Counted from the first letter of the stretch, positions 26,405-36,459 are shown. The stretch: DNA of 64,000 nt from Microcoleus sp. CAWBG506 (GCA_020883125.1 JAHREW010000008.1:34794-98793), one strand, 5' to 3'. The notes: generated by a model from the sequence alone, not told the origin. Translations and numbers: made by a program.

Positions 26405-26646
26405 TCGATTTTAGATTTTATAGGAAAAATGTGAGATGGCAGAAGCGATGCTACTACTATATGTTATCATAGTAGCAAATAGAATCATTTAAATTATCAA
26501 TTTCTCTATTCATAATAGTTATTCATCTCTCTTCACAGTCTCTCTGCGTACTCTGCGTACTCTGTGGTTAAAAAATTCCAAATTAGGAAACCGATGTAGT
26601 ATATTATTCTAGAGGGCGATCGCAATATCTTCAGGAGTAAAAGTCT
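26405..26646. other. Divergent promoter region with a CTCTGCGTACTCTGCGT repeat
   Basis: Between two divergent genes. The stretch 26537-26572 belongs to the cyanobacterial GCAGAG/CACAGAG repeat family that also occurs at 29592-29620, 38012-38040 and 56245-56280. A CAGGAG ribosome site for the VWA gene lies at its end. Confidence 0.6.
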
Positions 26647-28734
26647 ATGCGTAAACTTTTGTTGCAAATAGTGGTATTAAGTCCAGTAATTTTAACTTTT
26701 TACTCCATCGCTTCCCAAAGTACGATCGCCCAAGAAATCGATCGCCAAACCAACGCACCAACTGCCACCAATGTTTCTCAAGCAGCAGAAATTACACCGA
26801 ATAGCTGGGCTTTCCAAGCACTACTATCCTTAGCAAAACGCTACAGTTGTCCGATTGTCCCTTCACTTGGTACTACTTTAGGCGATCGACCTTTAAAACG
26901 CTCGGATTTTGCGCTAAGTTTAAATAGTTGTTTGGAAAAAGTCGATCGGGCGATCGCCACAGGTACACCCACAGTCAGCCCCGAAGATTTAGCCACAGTG
27001 CAACGTTTGCGATCGGAATTTGCCTCAGACTTAGCATCAATCAGTCCTTTACCAAAAGCAACACTTGATCCTAAGCCCCAAAATCACCCACTTTCAGAGC
27101 CAGCTAGTGGAATTGTTGTAGCGCCACCTTCTCCAGAAACAATTCCCCGCCGACAAGCAGCAATTCAAGATTCTACTCCTTTATCTAACAATCGTCCTTC
27201 TGGCAATTTTACAGGCACTGATAGATTAAGAAGTAGAAATTTTGAGGGCATGAATCCGCCAGCACCTAGAATATCATCTCCGGCAAATCTGCCTGCACCA
27301 GAATTCGATCGCGAAGGATACAACCGCATTTACGAAAACTCTTATCAGCGGGCTAGCAACAACCCACTGTCAACCTTTGGCATCGATGTCGATACAGCAT
27401 CCTACAGCAATGTGCGACGCTTTATCAATAGCGGTGTGATGCCACCAAAAGATGCAGTGCGCTTGGAAGAACTAATTAATTACTTTACCTACGACTATCC
27501 ACAGCCAAAAGGCGATCGACCTTTTTCAATAAATACAGAAGTAGCCAATGCACCCTGGAATCCCCAACACAAATTAGTCCACATTGGCTTACAAGGAAAA
27601 AGCATTTCTACCAAAGATTTACCACCGAACAATCTCGTATTTCTGATCGATGTTTCCGGTTCCATGAATTCCCCAGACAAATTGCCGCTACTCAAAGCAT
27701 CTTTAAAATATCTCGTCAGCGAATTGAGAGCCAAAGATAGCGTTACAATCGTAGTCTACGCCGGAGCCGCCGGATTAGTTTTGCCCCCAACACCAGGAAA
27801 CCAAAAAGAAAAGATCTTAGATTCCCTCGATAAGTTACAAGCAGGCGGCTCTACCGCAGGCGGGGCGGGCATTCAACTTGCCTATAAAGTTGCCAAAGAA
27901 AACTTTATCAAACAAGGAAACAACCGCGTTATTCTGGCAACAGACGGCGATTTTAATGTCGGCACTTCCAGCGATGGGGAACTGGTGCGCCTGATAGAAG
28001 AAAAGCGAGAGCAAGGATTTTTTCTAAGCGTCTTGGGATTGGGCACAGGTAATTTGCAAGATGCCAAAATGGAACAGCTAGCCGATAAAGGTAACGGCAA
28101 TTACGCTTATATCGATAGTTTATTAGAAGCCAAAAAAGTATTAGTCACTCAAATGGGAGGCACGCTATTTACCATCGCCAAAGATGTTAAAATTCAAGTA
28201 GAATTCAATCCAGCAAAAGTTCAAGCTTACCGTCTAGTTGGCTACGAAAATCGAGTTTTGCAAAATCAAGATTTTAATGACGACAAAAAAGATGCGGGTG
28301 AATTAGGTGCAGGACATTCGGTAACGGCAATTTACGAAATTATTCCGGTTGGTGTAGCCAGCGATGTCAAATTACCCGAAGTCGATCCATTAAAATATCA
28401 ACCAAACCCAGCCACTCAGTCTGCATCTCAAACTGATGAATTGATGCAAGTCAAATTCCGTTATAAAAAACCTAACGAGACAGTCAGCCAGTTAATTACC
28501 CAGTCAGTAATTGACAAACCTGTTAAATTGGAAAATACCTCTGCTAACTTCAGGTTTGCTGCTGCTGTAGCTGCTTTTGGGATGGTTTTGAGAGATTCTG
28601 AATACAAGGGAACAGCCAATTTTGATGAAGTATTGAGGCTGGCAAATCAGGCCAAAGGTGAAGACAAAGAAGGCTACCGTGCAGATTTTCTCCGTTTAGT
28701 TGAAAGCTGCAAGACGCTAGCAGCAAAAAACTGA
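26647..28734 (+). CDS. Secreted VWA-domain protein (YfbK-like) with N-terminal SLH-like segment
   Basis: 695 aa. Signal peptide (RKLLLQIVVLSPVILTFYSI), then a single SLH-like segment (ITPNSWAFQALLSLAKRYSC, DRPLKRSDFALSLNSCLEKV) of the type found in cyanobacterial porins. A proline-rich linker leads to the vWF_A N-terminal domain (STFGIDVDTASYSNVRRFI), a VWA domain with intact MIDAS (VFLIDVSGSMNS, then T and D in ILATDGDFNVG) and a C-terminal DUF3520 domain. Probably a periplasmic or outer-envelope metal-dependent adhesion or assembly factor. Ribosome site CAGGAGTAAAA supports the start. Confidence 0.9.
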   Translation: MRKLLLQIVVLSPVILTFYSIASQSTIAQEIDRQTNAPTATNVSQAAEITPNSWAFQALLSLAKRYSCPIVPSLGTTLGDRPLKRSDFALSLNSCLEKVDRAIATGTPTVSPEDLATVQRLRSEFASDLASISPLPKATLDPKPQNHPLSEPASGIVVAPPSPETIPRRQAAIQDSTPLSNNRPSGNFTGTDRLRSRNFEGMNPPAPRISSPANLPAPEFDREGYNRIYENSYQRASNNPLSTFGIDVDTASYSNVRRFINSGVMPPKDAVRLEELINYFTYDYPQPKGDRPFSINTEVANAPWNPQHKLVHIGLQGKSISTKDLPPNNLVFLIDVSGSMNSPDKLPLLKASLKYLVSELRAKDSVTIVVYAGAAGLVLPPTPGNQKEKILDSLDKLQAGGSTAGGAGIQLAYKVAKENFIKQGNNRVILATDGDFNVGTSSDGELVRLIEEKREQGFFLSVLGLGTGNLQDAKMEQLADKGNGNYAYIDSLLEAKKVLVTQMGGTLFTIAKDVKIQVEFNPAKVQAYRLVGYENRVLQNQDFNDDKKDAGELGAGHSVTAIYEIIPVGVASDVKLPEVDPLKYQPNPATQSASQTDELMQVKFRYKKPNETVSQLITQSVIDKPVKLENTSANFRFAAAVAAFGMVLRDSEYKGTANFDEVLRLANQAKGEDKEGYRADFLRLVESCKTLAAKN

Positions 28735-28749
28735 TGGTACTTCCTGAAA

Positions 28750-29550
28750 TTACTTAGTGGCTACCACAGCCAAATTCCAAGCCAACCGTTTCATCAAAGG
28801 CAACTTCTTTAAAAAACCATCCAACCCTTCTAACCGAGAATATTCGGGTTTTAATCTCTCTTGTTCAATAATAATCTTCTTCCAATAACGCTCCTCATTG
28901 GGATGCACTTTTTCGATTAAATAAAAACGTAAAAAAATCCAAAGCGATGTCAACCAAAATGTATCGTAAGCCGTCTCGGAAAACAAAGACTTGACAAATT
29001 TCACAATATTAATATCCAAAGGAGTTTCATCCTCAGTGCGCACCTCAGTCGCCATCCTGCGGTAAACATTAATCACCGGATTGTGCTTCATCGGGTCCCA
29101 AAAACAAGCTTTTCCACCGGGTTTCAACACGCGGTGCATTTCCCGAATCGCTTTTTCGGGTTCCGGTATATGGTGCAGTAAATTAGAAGCGTAAACAATA
29201 TCAAAACTATTATCTGGGAAATCTAGCGCCATGGCATTTACCGTGCAACCTTCGATTTTGACACCGTTTGTCTCTGCTAATTTCAGAGCAACTTCTACCA
29301 TGCCCTGAGAATAGTCCGCCGCCGTACACAGCGCGCCTTTTTTTGCAAAATAAACGCTATTTTCTCCTGCACCACAGCCTAAATCTAGGAGGCGTTTGCC
29401 CGTGATATCGCCCATTTGTTGAACGATGAATCTATTTTCTGGGGCTGTACAAGCTTCAAAGTAATCGTTGACGCGGATGCCGTCTACGTCGATTGTGGAT
29501 GCCCAAGCATCGTGGAATTGTCGCTCTTTTTGTAAGGTTTCTTCTTGCAT
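28750..29550 (-). CDS. Class I SAM-dependent methyltransferase
   Basis: 266 aa, Methyltransf_11-like: motif I LLDLGCGAGENSVYFAKKGA, motif II ADYSQGMVEVA, IVYASNLLHHIPEPEKAI and LKPGGKACFWDP. The C-terminal 90 residues are basic and hydrophobic (FWLTSLWIFLRFYLIEKVHP), suggesting membrane association and a lipid or quinone-like acceptor; this is inference. It converges with the VWA gene, leaving 15 bp between stops. Confidence 0.88.
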   Translation of the reverse strand: MQEETLQKERQFHDAWASTIDVDGIRVNDYFEACTAPENRFIVQQMGDITGKRLLDLGCGAGENSVYFAKKGALCTAADYSQGMVEVALKLAETNGVKIEGCTVNAMALDFPDNSFDIVYASNLLHHIPEPEKAIREMHRVLKPGGKACFWDPMKHNPVINVYRRMATEVRTEDETPLDINIVKFVKSLFSETAYDTFWLTSLWIFLRFYLIEKVHPNEERYWKKIIIEQERLKPEYSRLEGLDGFLKKLPLMKRLAWNLAVVATK

Positions 29551-29768
29551 ATTATGGAATCTTAATTAGTTGCATGGGAATGATTTAACCGCAGAGAACA
29601 CAGAGAACACAGAGTCCGAGAATAGAGAGATGAATAATTCAGATGCTACCGGATTTTATCTAACTCGCTGCCAACAACATTTTCGCTGATTTTTGGGTAA
29701 TTTTACAGCAGTAGGGCGAGCAATGCCCGCCCTACAAATTAACTGAAAATTGGTAAATAATTGCCAAT
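29551..29768. other. Intergenic region with two dispersed repeats
   Basis: Holds an ACCGCAGAGAACACAGAGAA copy (29589-29618) and a GTAGGGCGAGCAATGCCCGCC palindrome (29711-29737). Promoter of the methyltransferase presumably lies here. Confidence 0.6.
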
Positions 29769-31391
29769 TTATGACTGCGCGACTGTTACAACTTTCGATG
29801 TCTTAGCAGCAGTAGATTCCTGCTGCAATACTCCGTAAAGGCGATTTAAGGCGCTGATGTAAGCTTCGGCGGAGGCTACAATAATGTCTGTATTGGCTGA
29901 GTGGCCGGAAAATACTTGGCCTTGGTGACGCAAGCGAATTGTGACTTCGCCGATCGCATCAATTCCCGCTGTCACCGATTGTACCGAAAACTCAATCAAC
30001 TCATTGGGGAGATTTACCACTCGGTTAATTGCCCTGTAAATTGCATCTACTGGGCCAGTGCCGATCGCCGCATCAGTCAATTCTTCCCCCGTCGGAGTCC
30101 GCACGGTGACTGTGGCTGTGGGACGAGATTTGTCGCCACAAGAAACCTGCACCAATTCTAACCGGAAAAGTTCCGGTGCTTGATGGACTTCGTTGTTGGC
30201 GATCGCCTCCAAGTCCCAATCAGTAATCTCTTTTTTCTTGTCAGCTAAATCCTTAAATTTGACAAAAGCCTTATTTAGCTCATCATCACCCATTTCAAAA
30301 CCCAACTCTTTCAAGCGACTGTGAAAAGCGTGACGCCCCGACAATTTGCCCAGTACGATTTGATTTTCAGTTAAGCCGATGGATTCAGCGTCCATAATCT
30401 CGTAAGTCCGCTTATTTTTCAGCACCCCGTCTTGGTGAATTCCCGACTCGTGAGCGAAGGCATTTGCCCCTACAATCGCCTTATTTGGCTGCACCAACAT
30501 CCCCGTCAAAGTAGAAACTAAGCGCGATGTTTTGTAAATTTGGCGCGAGTCAATATTGGTCAGTGGCTCCTCAGATTCGGCTGGTCTACCCAAAAATGGA
30601 TTAAAGTATTGACGGCGGACGTGCAAAGCCATCACTAACTCTTCCAGAGCCGCATTTCCTGCTCGTTCGCCAATGCCATTAATCGTGCATTCCAACTGTC
30701 TTGCACCATTTTTCACTGCTTCCAAAAAGTTAGCAACTGCTAGTCCTAAATCATTGTGACCGTGGACTGAAATAATTGCGCGATCGATATTCGGGACATT
30801 TTCTTTAATTCCCCGAATCAAAGCACCATACTCGCTAGGAGTTGTGTAGCCGACTGTATCGGGAATATTAACAGTAGTTGCCCCGGCGGCGATCGCCCGT
30901 TCCAGCACCTGATACAAAAACTCTGGATCTGAACGACAAGCATCTTCCGGCGAAAACTCCACATCTTCGACAAAAGACTTAGCATAAGCCACCATTTCTG
31001 GCACAATTTCCAGCACTTCATCCCGCGTCTTTTTCAGTTTATATTCCAAGTGAATATCAGACGTAGCCAGAAACGTATGAATTCGGGCATTGGCGGCTGG
31101 CTTCAGAGCTTCGGCTGCTGTTTTGATGTCTGGCTTTCTTGCTCTGGCTAAGCCACAAATTGTCGGCCCATTTTCCGTGCCAACAGCTCTGGCTATTTTT
31201 TGAACTGCCTCAAAATCGCCTGGGCTGGTGAAAGGGAAACCTGCTTCGATGATGTCTACACCCAATCTGGCTAACTGACGGGCGATCGTCAGTTTTTCCT
31301 CCACATTCAGAGATGCGCCAGGAGATTGTTCTCCGTCGCGCAAAGTCGTATCAAAAATCAGAATCCGGTCTTGATTTTGTTGAGTGTTCAT
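29769..31391 (-). CDS. leuA: 2-isopropylmalate synthase
   Basis: First committed enzyme of leucine synthesis, condensing acetyl-CoA with 2-oxoisovalerate. 540 aa from ATG 31391 (a TTG three codons upstream is possible). Catalytic TIM barrel motifs [41 protein letters not shown] (metal ligands) and [15 protein letters not shown] are intact. The C-terminal LeuA regulatory domain (about 395-510), which mediates leucine feedback inhibition, is present. Transcribed alone. Confidence 0.97.
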   Translation of the reverse strand: MNTQQNQDRILIFDTTLRDGEQSPGASLNVEEKLTIARQLARLGVDIIEAGFPFTSPGDFEAVQKIARAVGTENGPTICGLARARKPDIKTAAEALKPAANARIHTFLATSDIHLEYKLKKTRDEVLEIVPEMVAYAKSFVEDVEFSPEDACRSDPEFLYQVLERAIAAGATTVNIPDTVGYTTPSEYGALIRGIKENVPNIDRAIISVHGHNDLGLAVANFLEAVKNGARQLECTINGIGERAGNAALEELVMALHVRRQYFNPFLGRPAESEEPLTNIDSRQIYKTSRLVSTLTGMLVQPNKAIVGANAFAHESGIHQDGVLKNKRTYEIMDAESIGLTENQIVLGKLSGRHAFHSRLKELGFEMGDDELNKAFVKFKDLADKKKEITDWDLEAIANNEVHQAPELFRLELVQVSCGDKSRPTATVTVRTPTGEELTDAAIGTGPVDAIYRAINRVVNLPNELIEFSVQSVTAGIDAIGEVTIRLRHQGQVFSGHSANTDIIVASAEAYISALNRLYGVLQQESTAAKTSKVVTVAQS

Positions 31392-31486
31392 AGTTCTCAA
31401 AAAGTGTCTATTGAATTTTACTTGTGCACCGATTTGGGCAATTAGTCCTTCGTCACGATTCTCTTTTCTTATACCTCCAGTCCCTC

Positions 31487-31586
31487 ACTAATAACTACTA
31501 ACTAATAACTACTAACTAATAACTACTAACTAATAACTACTAACTAATAACTACTAACTAATAACTACTAACTACTAACTAATAAT
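31487..31586. repeat. 14-bp tandem repeat array, ACTAATAACTACTA
   Basis: Six exact copies of ACTAATAACTACTA (31487-31570) and a degenerate tail that runs into the stop region of the NYN gene ending at 31579. Confidence 0.93.
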
Positions 31587-32100
31587 CCATTTTTTCGATA
31601 TGTTCCCTAATTTCATTTAAGTCTATATACCTATCTGTGGCATTTCGGAGTTCTCTAGCAATCATGCCTTCGGTTGATACCACAGTAATATGAGTATTTT
31701 TCGAGCGCAGTAGCTCGATCGCTCGCTCAAAATCCCCATCCCCGCTAAACAGCACCACCTGGTCATATTGATCCACCGTATTAAACATATCAACCACAAT
31801 TTCTATGTCTAAATTAGCCTTTTGAGAATATCGACCAGAAGCATCATCGTAATATTCCTTAAGAATCTTAGTACGCACCGTGTAACCCAGACTGATTAAA
31901 GCATCTCGAAACCCCCTTTGATCTTGCGGGTCTTTCAGACCTGTATACCAAAAAGCATTAATCAAGATTACATTCGGCTGCGAAGTTTTGAAATATTCGA
32001 GCACCCTACGGGGATCAAAAAACCAACCGTTCTTTTGTTGAGCGTAGAACATATTGTTCCCGTCCACAAAAATAGAAAGGCGGTTCATTAAGTTTGTCAT
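31579..32100 (-). CDS. NYN domain (LabA/DUF88-like) protein
   Basis: 173 aa. NYN/PIN-like ribonuclease fold: RLSIFVDGNNMFYAQ (first Asp), a central NLDIEIVVDMFN (second acidic site) and VVLFSGDGDFERAIELLRSK (third), then VSTEGMIARELRNATDRYIDL. In Synechococcus elongatus LabA-family proteins affect clock-controlled gene expression; whether this copy does is unknown. An alternative start at 32088 lacks the first four residues. Its last codons border the 14-bp tandem array. Confidence 0.87.
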   Translation of the reverse strand: MTNLMNRLSIFVDGNNMFYAQQKNGWFFDPRRVLEYFKTSQPNVILINAFWYTGLKDPQDQRGFRDALISLGYTVRTKILKEYYDDASGRYSQKANLDIEIVVDMFNTVDQYDQVVLFSGDGDFERAIELLRSKNTHITVVSTEGMIARELRNATDRYIDLNEIREHIEKMDY

Positions 32101-32467
32101 AGAACTTAGACCTAATAATTGTAGAAAGAAATTAATCTAAATATCACATTTTAGCAATATGGAGCTAACTGAGGCAATAGATTAAACTTCAGAAAACTCT
32201 ATCTCCCCAGTATTTCATATTTTAGGCTCTACCGCCAGAGGGCCTTTTTAAAAGCTCCCATAATTGAGCCATCCTTCCCAAAAACCAGACATCTATCAAC
32301 TAAGCCGGCGGCTTCGGTGTCAAGGTTAATGGGGGTTCTAACGACTGACTACAGCCCCACCGCCGGAGTGGCATAGCGCAGCGCCTTGGCAACACCTTTT
32401 CCGTTACAAATGTTAGAAAAAGTCTTGCTGTTAATCAACCCCCTCATTTTATAGCAGCCCACCCAGC
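32101..32467. other. Intergenic stretch without a recognised gene
   Basis: Contains GGCGGCTTCGGTGTC- and CACCGCCGGAGTGGC-like GC-rich pieces (32310-32390) that may be eroded transposon or structured-RNA sequence, and CTACCGCCAGAGGGCCTTTTT (32230-32250), a possible weak terminator. No open frame is convincing. Confidence 0.4.
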
Positions 32468-33118
32468 TTAAGCTTTTTTGCTTTCTAGTGCCCAGCGAGC
32501 TAACTCTGTCCGGTTGTGGAGACCGGTTTTGCCTAGCATATTGCTGACGTGGCTTTCTATAGTTCGCTGGCTGACTTTCATCTCCTCTGCGATTTGGCGG
32601 TTTGCCATACCTTGCGCTAGCAACTGTACCACCTTTAACTCGGTGGGAGTCAATTCGACATTGCGCCGCGCTTTAATTTTGAGCCCGCTGTCAATACCTT
32701 CATTGCGGTGTCGAATCAAGCGGGATGCAGCTTTCAAAGAAGATTCTACTTGAGCTACCAGTTCTTCGGGTTCAAAAGGTTTAACTATATAGACATCAGC
32801 CCCCGTGCTCAAGCCTTTTACTCGGTCTGAGCTTTGACCTTTAGCAGACAAGAATAGAACAGGAATCCAGTTAGTGCGAGGGTCTTCTCTGATGTGCTTG
32901 ACTAAAGTGTACCCATCCATTTCCGGCATCATCACATCGCAGATGATCAAGTCGGGAACTTCTTGTTCGAGTTTTTCCAGAGCGTGTCTGCCGTTTTCTG
33001 CTGTAATGACGTTATAACCCCGAAACTCTAAGTAATCCTTGACTAGCAAGATCAAGTTGGGGTCGTCGTCAACCAGCATCAGCCGTTTTTGCTCTCCTGA
33101 ACTATTTTCCTTTGTCAT
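32468..33118 (-). CDS. NarL/LuxR-type response regulator
   Basis: 216 aa two-component regulator: receiver domain with acidic pocket LMLVDDDP, phosphoacceptor in LIICDVMMPEMDGY, and KPFEPEEL lysine; C-terminal LuxR-type HTH (LTPTELKVVQLLAQGMANRQ, SQRTIESHVSNMLGKTG). The interdomain linker is basic. No histidine kinase is adjacent. Cyanobacterial NarL-type regulators include the heat-responsive Rre1/Ycf29 group, and groESL lies 1.2 kb away, but I cannot assign this protein to that group. It is preceded by a strong GC hairpin 59 nt before the start. Confidence 0.92.
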   Translation of the reverse strand: MTKENSSGEQKRLMLVDDDPNLILLVKDYLEFRGYNVITAENGRHALEKLEQEVPDLIICDVMMPEMDGYTLVKHIREDPRTNWIPVLFLSAKGQSSDRVKGLSTGADVYIVKPFEPEELVAQVESSLKAASRLIRHRNEGIDSGLKIKARRNVELTPTELKVVQLLAQGMANRQIAEEMKVSQRTIESHVSNMLGKTGLHNRTELARWALESKKA

Positions 33119-33176
33119 GTTAATTCCCGCTAAAGTATTCCGCTGGCTTGCTTGTTTTCACTCCGGTGTTTCCGGG

Positions 33177-33212
33177 CCGTCCTCCCTTACCCCCAGTGGG
33201 GGTGGAGGACGG
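33177..33212. promoter_or_regulatory. Two-tier GC hairpin in the response-regulator leader
   Basis: CCGTCCTCC (33177-33185) pairs with GGAGGACGG (33204-33212), and inside it ACCCCCA pairs with the GGGGGT run (33189-33203). It lies 59 nt upstream of the start codon on the coding strand with no T-tract on either side, so an attenuating or stabilising leader element is more likely than a terminator. Confidence 0.5.
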
Positions 33213-33646
33213 TGATTGGGTGAAGGCATTGCGGTGAGGGGAAAGCGGGGCGGGTATTACCGCTTCCGAACCTGTGGTTGATGCCCGTTTGTGAATGTCT
33301 TGCGACCAGGAACGGAGCCAAAACCTGTGGTGGGCGATCCTGTAACGATCGACCTTAATTGATTGCAGACTGTCTGGGAGAGCCTTAGTTATATTTAATC
33401 TCGATCGGTTTAATTGCAGGTTGATGCCCCGGTTTTAAATGATACTTCTGATATAGAGAGATTTAAGCAGAATCCCTACTTACGTGTTTAACTTTTTCTA
33501 GTGTAGTTTGGCAAATTGCTTACTGCCTAGCACGGAGAAACTTTTCGGGCAAACTCACGCTGCTTTGAGCTGTCACAGGTGCGATCGACTCGACACTGAA
33601 CGGTCATCAGATTCTCACCCTTAAATTTAACATTTAAACGCTACAA
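33213..33646. other. Intergenic stretch without a recognised gene
   Basis: About 430 bp containing GC-rich irregular inverted pieces and the 3' region of the 2Fe-2S gene. I see no tRNA cloverleaf and no credible open frame. Confidence 0.5.
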
Positions 33647-34072
33647 TTAAGGGTTTTGCTCCGTCAGAGTTGTTACTGGCAAAGGTTGAGTCAAGAAAGC
33701 GTATTCTTGAACCACCTTGGAGTTGAGGAGATGTTCCTGAATAATTCTCTCGATCGCCGCGGGCGTAACGTCGCGATACCAAACTCCGTCTGGATAGACT
33801 ACCATGATTGGCCCTTGAGTACAAACTCGCAGGCAATTGGCTTTGGTACGAAAGATGCAGGTAGGCCGTGAGACACTGGGCCGATCCCATCCCAATTCTT
33901 GCAAGCGTTTTTTGAGGTAATTCCATGATTCGAGACTGGCGGCGCGATCGCAGCACTTGGGTACGGTTTGGTCGGCACAGATAAAAATATGTCGCTCTAT
34001 GTGAGCCAGTCCCAGGTTTTCAACACACACCCTCAAGTCTTGAGAGCAAGATTCATCCTGATTTTCTGACAT
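33647..34072 (-). CDS. Thioredoxin-like (2Fe-2S) ferredoxin-domain protein
   Basis: 141 aa. The fold and four-cysteine pattern are those of the thioredoxin-like 2Fe-2S family: [14 protein letters not shown] (first ligand pair), [20 protein letters not shown] (second pair), then [20 protein letters not shown]. Such proteins resemble the NuoE/HoxE cluster domain and small Shethna-type ferredoxins. No hydrogenase or NDH gene is next to it, so its redox partner is unknown. Monocistronic, divergent from groES. Confidence 0.85.
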   Translation of the reverse strand: MSENQDESCSQDLRVCVENLGLAHIERHIFICADQTVPKCCDRAASLESWNYLKKRLQELGWDRPSVSRPTCIFRTKANCLRVCTQGPIMVVYPDGVWYRDVTPAAIERIIQEHLLNSKVVQEYAFLTQPLPVTTLTEQNP

Positions 34073-34154
34073 CTGAATTCCTTGGTAAATAGATTTTAAA
34101 TTTTACCTCACTCCCCCACTCTCCCCCACTTTCCGACTCTCCCACTCCTTCTGG

Positions 34155-34170
34155 GTTCGGGAACCCGTAC
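34155..34170 (+). promoter_or_regulatory. K-box upstream of groESL
   Basis: GTTCGG-GAAC-CCGTAC fits the reported cyanobacterial K-box GTTCGG-NNAN-CCNNAC at every fixed position. It lies 12 nt upstream of the predicted -35 element and is associated with light and heat induction of groE genes. Confidence 0.8.
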
Positions 34171-34181
34171 AGACACGCAAG

Positions 34182-34210
34182 TTGCGATCGCCCTTAACTA
34201 GAGCTAAATT
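34182..34210 (+). promoter_or_regulatory. Predicted sigma-70-type promoter of groESL
   Basis: TTGCGA (34182-34187), 17-bp spacer, TAAATT (34205-34210). The -10 element abuts the CIRCE operator, as expected for HrcA repression. Confidence 0.65.
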
Positions 34211-34235
34211 AGCACTCAGGAGTCGAGAGTGCTAA
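34209..34235 (+). promoter_or_regulatory. CIRCE operator (HrcA binding site)
   Basis: TTAGCACTC-N9-GAGTGCTAA, an exact match to the CIRCE consensus, 87 nt before the groES start. It predicts HrcA-mediated heat-shock repression. Confidence 0.97.
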
Positions 34236-34321
34236 TATGTCAGTTGTAAGTAGTCGGCTGTTGCTTTGACAGTGACTCCTGACCACTGACTGACGACAAT
34301 CTGTAATCTGGAGATTTATTT

Positions 34322-34633
34322 ATGGCAGCAGTATCACTGAGTGTTTCTACCGTTAAACCACTAGGCGAGCGCGTGTTCGTGAAAGTAAGCGCTAGCGAAG
34401 AAAAAACCGCCGGCGGCATCCTTCTACCTGACACAGCCAAAGAAAAGCCCCAAGTAGGGGAAGTCGCGGCAGTGGGCCCCGGCAAACGCAATGACGACGG
34501 TCAGCGCGTGGAAATGGAAGTCAAAGTCGGTGACAAAGTTCTCTACTCGAAGTATGCCGGCACCGACATCAAACTCGGCACCGACGAATACGTCTTGTTG
34601 GCCGAAAAAGACATTCTGGCGATCGTTAACTAA
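34322..34633 (+). CDS. groS: Co-chaperonin GroES
   Basis: 103 aa heptameric lid of the chaperonin. Shows the mobile loop ([19 protein letters not shown]) and [33 protein letters not shown] and [13 protein letters not shown]. It is the first gene of the CIRCE/K-box controlled operon; groEL follows after 144 nt that contain a TTAGTCA heptamer array. Confidence 0.98.
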   Translation: MAAVSLSVSTVKPLGERVFVKVSASEEKTAGGILLPDTAKEKPQVGEVAAVGPGKRNDDGQRVEMEVKVGDKVLYSKYAGTDIKLGTDEYVLLAEKDILAIVN

Positions 34634-34635
34634 TT

Positions 34636-34672
34636 AATCATTAGTCATTAGTCATTAGTCATCAGTCATTAG
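34636..34672. repeat. TTAGTCA heptamer array inside the groESL operon
   Basis: Five TTAGTCA/TCAGTCA-like units directly after the groES stop, the same heptamer that makes up the array at 48971. Confidence 0.85.
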
Positions 34673-34777
34673 TTCGATCGCCCATAACGCAAAAAAACTA
34701 ATGACACAGGACAAAGGACTGATATCAATGACCGCCTACAAAATCGCAAATCTCAAACCCAAAACCCCAAAAAAACT

Positions 34778-36418
34778 ATGGCTAAGCGTATAATCTACAA
34801 CGAAAATGCACGTCGCGCCCTCGAACGCGGTATGGACATTCTCGCCGAAGCAGTCGCTGTTACCCTCGGCCCCAAAGGTCGTAACGTGGTTCTCGAAAAG
34901 AAATTCGGAGCTCCTCAAATCGTCAATGACGGCGTTACCATCGCCAAAGAAATCGAACTAGAAGACCATGTAGAAAATACAGGCGTTGCTCTAATTCGTC
35001 AAGCCGCCTCCAAAACCAACGACGCAGCAGGCGACGGCACCACAACTGCTACCGTTCTGGCCCACGCAATGGTCAAAGAAGGCCTGCGGAACGTAGCTGC
35101 TGGTGCAAATGCGATCGCCCTCAAACGTGGTGTTGACAAAGCAACCACCTTTTTGGTAGAAAAGATTGCCGAACACGCCAAACAAGTAGAAGATTCTAAA
35201 GCGATCGCTCAAGTCGGCTCCATCTCCGCCGGCAACGACGACGAAGTTGGCCAAATGATTGCCAACGCCATGGACAAAGTGGGCAAAGAAGGCGTGATTT
35301 CCCTTGAAGAAGGCAAATCCATGACCACCGAACTCGAAATCACCGAAGGGATGCGCTTCGACAAAGGCTACATTTCGCCTTACTTCGTCACCGACACCGA
35401 ACGGATGGAAGCGGTGCTCGACAACCCCTTCATCTTGCTGACAGACAAAAAAATCGGCATGGTACAAGACTTAGTACCAGTGCTCGAACAAGTAGCACGT
35501 TCTGGAAGCCCGCTGCTGATCATTGCAGAAGACATTGAGAAAGAAGCTCTAGCTACCCTCGTTGTCAACAAACTGCGCGGTGTGCTCAATGTAACTGCTG
35601 TCAAAGCACCTGGTTTTGGCGATCGACGCAAAGCCATGTTAGAAGATATCGCCGTTTTGACCGGCGGTCAACTAATCACCGAAGACGCCGGTTTGAAACT
35701 AGAAAACACCAAACTGGACATGATCGGCAAAGCTCGCCGCATCACAATCACCAAAGACAGCACCACAATTGTTGCCGAAGGTAACGAAGTCGCTGTGAAA
35801 TCTCGCTGCGAACAAATTCGCCGTCAAATGGACGAAACCGAATCTTCCTACGACAAAGAAAAACTGCAAGAACGCTTGGCCAAATTGGCTGGTGGCGTTG
35901 CAGTCATCAAAGTTGGCGCTGCGACTGAAACCGAAATGAAGGATCGCAAACTGCGTTTAGAAGATGCGATCAACGCCACCAAAGCTGCTGTGGAAGAAGG
36001 CATCGTTCCTGGTGGTGGTACAACCTTGGCTCACCTGACTCCTCAATTAGAAGAGTGGGCTAACAGCACTCTGAAGGGCGAAGAATTGACCGGTGCATTG
36101 ATTGTGGCACGGGCTCTGGCTGCTCCTCTGAAGCGGATTGCTGAAAATGCTGGTTTGAACGGCGCTGTGATTGCTGAGCGCGTCAAAGAAAAGCCATTTA
36201 ACGTTGGTTTCAACGCAGCGACAAACGAATTTGTCGATATGTTTGAAGCTGGTATCGTTGACCCTGCGAAGGTGACTCGTTCTGCTCTGCAAAATGCCGC
36301 ATCTATTGCCGGCATGGTGCTGACAACCGAGTGCATCGTTGTTGACAAGCCCGAACCAAAGGATGGCGCTGCTGCTGGTGCTGGCGGCGGCATGGGTGGC
36401 GGCGACTTCGATTATTAA
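34778..36418 (+). CDS. groL: Chaperonin GroEL (operon copy, GroEL1 type)
   Basis: 546 aa ATP-driven folding chamber subunit. ATP site [10 protein letters not shown], apical domain and intermediate hinges are complete, and the GGM-rich C-terminus ([16 protein letters not shown]) is kept. Cyanobacteria usually have a second, monocistronic groEL2; linkage to groES marks this as the groEL1 type. A long minus-strand open frame over the gene is a codon-bias shadow. Confidence 0.98.
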   Translation: MAKRIIYNENARRALERGMDILAEAVAVTLGPKGRNVVLEKKFGAPQIVNDGVTIAKEIELEDHVENTGVALIRQAASKTNDAAGDGTTTATVLAHAMVKEGLRNVAAGANAIALKRGVDKATTFLVEKIAEHAKQVEDSKAIAQVGSISAGNDDEVGQMIANAMDKVGKEGVISLEEGKSMTTELEITEGMRFDKGYISPYFVTDTERMEAVLDNPFILLTDKKIGMVQDLVPVLEQVARSGSPLLIIAEDIEKEALATLVVNKLRGVLNVTAVKAPGFGDRRKAMLEDIAVLTGGQLITEDAGLKLENTKLDMIGKARRITITKDSTTIVAEGNEVAVKSRCEQIRRQMDETESSYDKEKLQERLAKLAGGVAVIKVGAATETEMKDRKLRLEDAINATKAAVEEGIVPGGGTTLAHLTPQLEEWANSTLKGEELTGALIVARALAAPLKRIAENAGLNGAVIAERVKEKPFNVGFNAATNEFVDMFEAGIVDPAKVTRSALQNAASIAGMVLTTECIVVDKPEPKDGAAAGAGGGMGGGDFDY

Positions 36419-36433
36419 TCGATAGTTTGATGG

Positions 36434-36459
36434 GGCGGGCTTTAGGGCTCGCCTTTTTT
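36434..36459 (+). terminator. Terminator of the groESL operon
   Basis: GGCGGGC (36434-36440) pairs with the GCTCGCC arm ending at 36453, followed by TTTTTT. It begins 16 nt after the groEL stop. Confidence 0.88.

Noticed and set aside
32468-33118. Assigning the response regulator to Rre1/Ycf29 because groESL is nearby
   Set aside because: Proximity is weak evidence and the receiver-domain sequence did not clearly match what I recall of that group, so no gene symbol was given.
33119-33646. GC-rich intergenic stretch examined for a tRNA or housekeeping RNA
   Set aside because: No cloverleaf arms, T-loop sequence or known RNA motif could be seen; only one strong hairpin remained.
34991-35467. 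158-codon open frame on the minus strand inside groEL
   Set aside because: It mirrors strong codon bias of groEL (phenylalanine/histidine-rich translation, no ribosome site) and is a shadow frame.
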